The position numbers were made by a program, and so were the translations under genes. From a virus: 20,005 nt of DNA. Position 1 is the first letter of the stretch. Every line of letters starts with the position of its first letter. The notes beneath the pieces were generated by a model that saw only the letters and a program-made list of their open reading frames with translations, had not been told where the DNA came from and did not search any database. Positions 19,711 to 20,005 of the stretch are shown piece after piece. Where the stretch lies: the IMG/VR virus record IMGVR_UViG_3300030329_003312, positions 1 to 20,005 of that record, one strand, 5' to 3'.

Positions 19711-20005
19711 TGGCCCGACGCAAAAAGATTAAGATGGACCACTTCTCGCTGGAGTTAATGCTCTCCAATATGATCGGGGAGATCGGCGGGTACTGGCACC
19801 ACAACATGCGGGGCAACAGCAGCGTGGACGATATGATGCGCTACCACGTCCTCTATGTTGTCACCCGCACGCACGTCACCAATACGTTCAAGGCCATCAG
19901 CAACTTCGACGAGGACCACATGAACGATCGGCACCGTATGCTCTGGCACAAGACCAAAGAGTTTATGAACTGCCTGGAGACGTTCCCCGCTCACATTCAC
20001 GAGAA
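19710..20005 (+). CDS. Unknown protein, runs off the right edge
   Basis: ATG 19710 overlaps the preceding stop; 98 codons are open to the end. It opens MARRKKIKMDHFSLELML and is unusually rich in His and Met (YWHHNM, DHMNDRHRMLWHK, PAHIHE). The His pattern could be metal-binding, but no motif is recognised. Continuation of the coupled rightward unit. Confidence 0.6.
   Translation, partial: MARRKKIKMDHFSLELMLSNMIGEIGGYWHHNMRGNSSVDDMMRYHVLYVVTRTHVTNTFKAISNFDEDHMNDRHRMLWHKTKEFMNCLETFPAHIHE

Overview
The window is a piece of a tailed double-stranded DNA phage (or closely related prophage) genome. The evidence is a tightly packed gene layout with many ATGA-type overlaps, a long run of virion and lysis genes on the + strand, a phage-type recombination module (exonuclease, annealing-like protein, SSB, RuvC) on the - strand, and a terminase-small-subunit-like gene at the right. 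No integrase, polymerase, helicase, portal, capsid or large terminase gene lies inside the window, so host and lifestyle cannot be fixed. Spanin-like and sigma70-like features suggest a Gram-negative host only weakly.

Positions 1-9465 (+ strand): a protein cut by the left edge with coiled coils and a peptidoglycan-binding-like motif; a 1403-residue probable internal/ejection protein; an M15-type peptidase endolysin; a LamG-like protein; several small proteins; then a lysis-type group of small membrane proteins (holin candidate, 54-residue membrane protein, DUF6496-like basic protein, membrane-anchored coiled coil).

Positions 9468-9840: a junction. A small AP2-like gene on the - strand meets the late genes tail to tail with a 2-base gap. 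To its right are a + strand promoter-like element, a candidate small RNA of about 60 nt and a strong + strand terminator.

Positions 9837-17904 (- strand): about 22 early-type genes in a few transcription units. The unit starting at 14455 carries a Mor-like regulator, PD-(D/E)XK exonuclease, annealing-protein candidate, a 39-residue tryptophan-rich membrane protein, SSB and RuvC. The unit starting at 16583 holds small acidic, cysteine-rich and coiled-coil proteins. Three more small genes lie further right. Each unit is preceded by one copy of a repeated element, TGTGAATAAAT-N12-CGTCTAAGG, which I read as a phage promoter family with a -10 box (TCTAAG, TCTAAT or TATAAG) and a conserved box near -35.

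Positions 17958-18585: a control region with no convincing gene, holding direct and inverted repeats and promoter-like boxes. It lies between the leftward early genes and the rightward packaging genes.

Positions 18586-20005 (+ strand): a small-terminase-like gene, two small proteins and a gene that runs off the right edge.

The most interesting signal is the repeated element together with the candidate small RNA. The RNA would start from the only + strand copy of the element, and its single-stranded part is complementary to the purine-rich leaders that follow the - strand copies. It could therefore be a trans-acting regulator of early mRNAs (inference).
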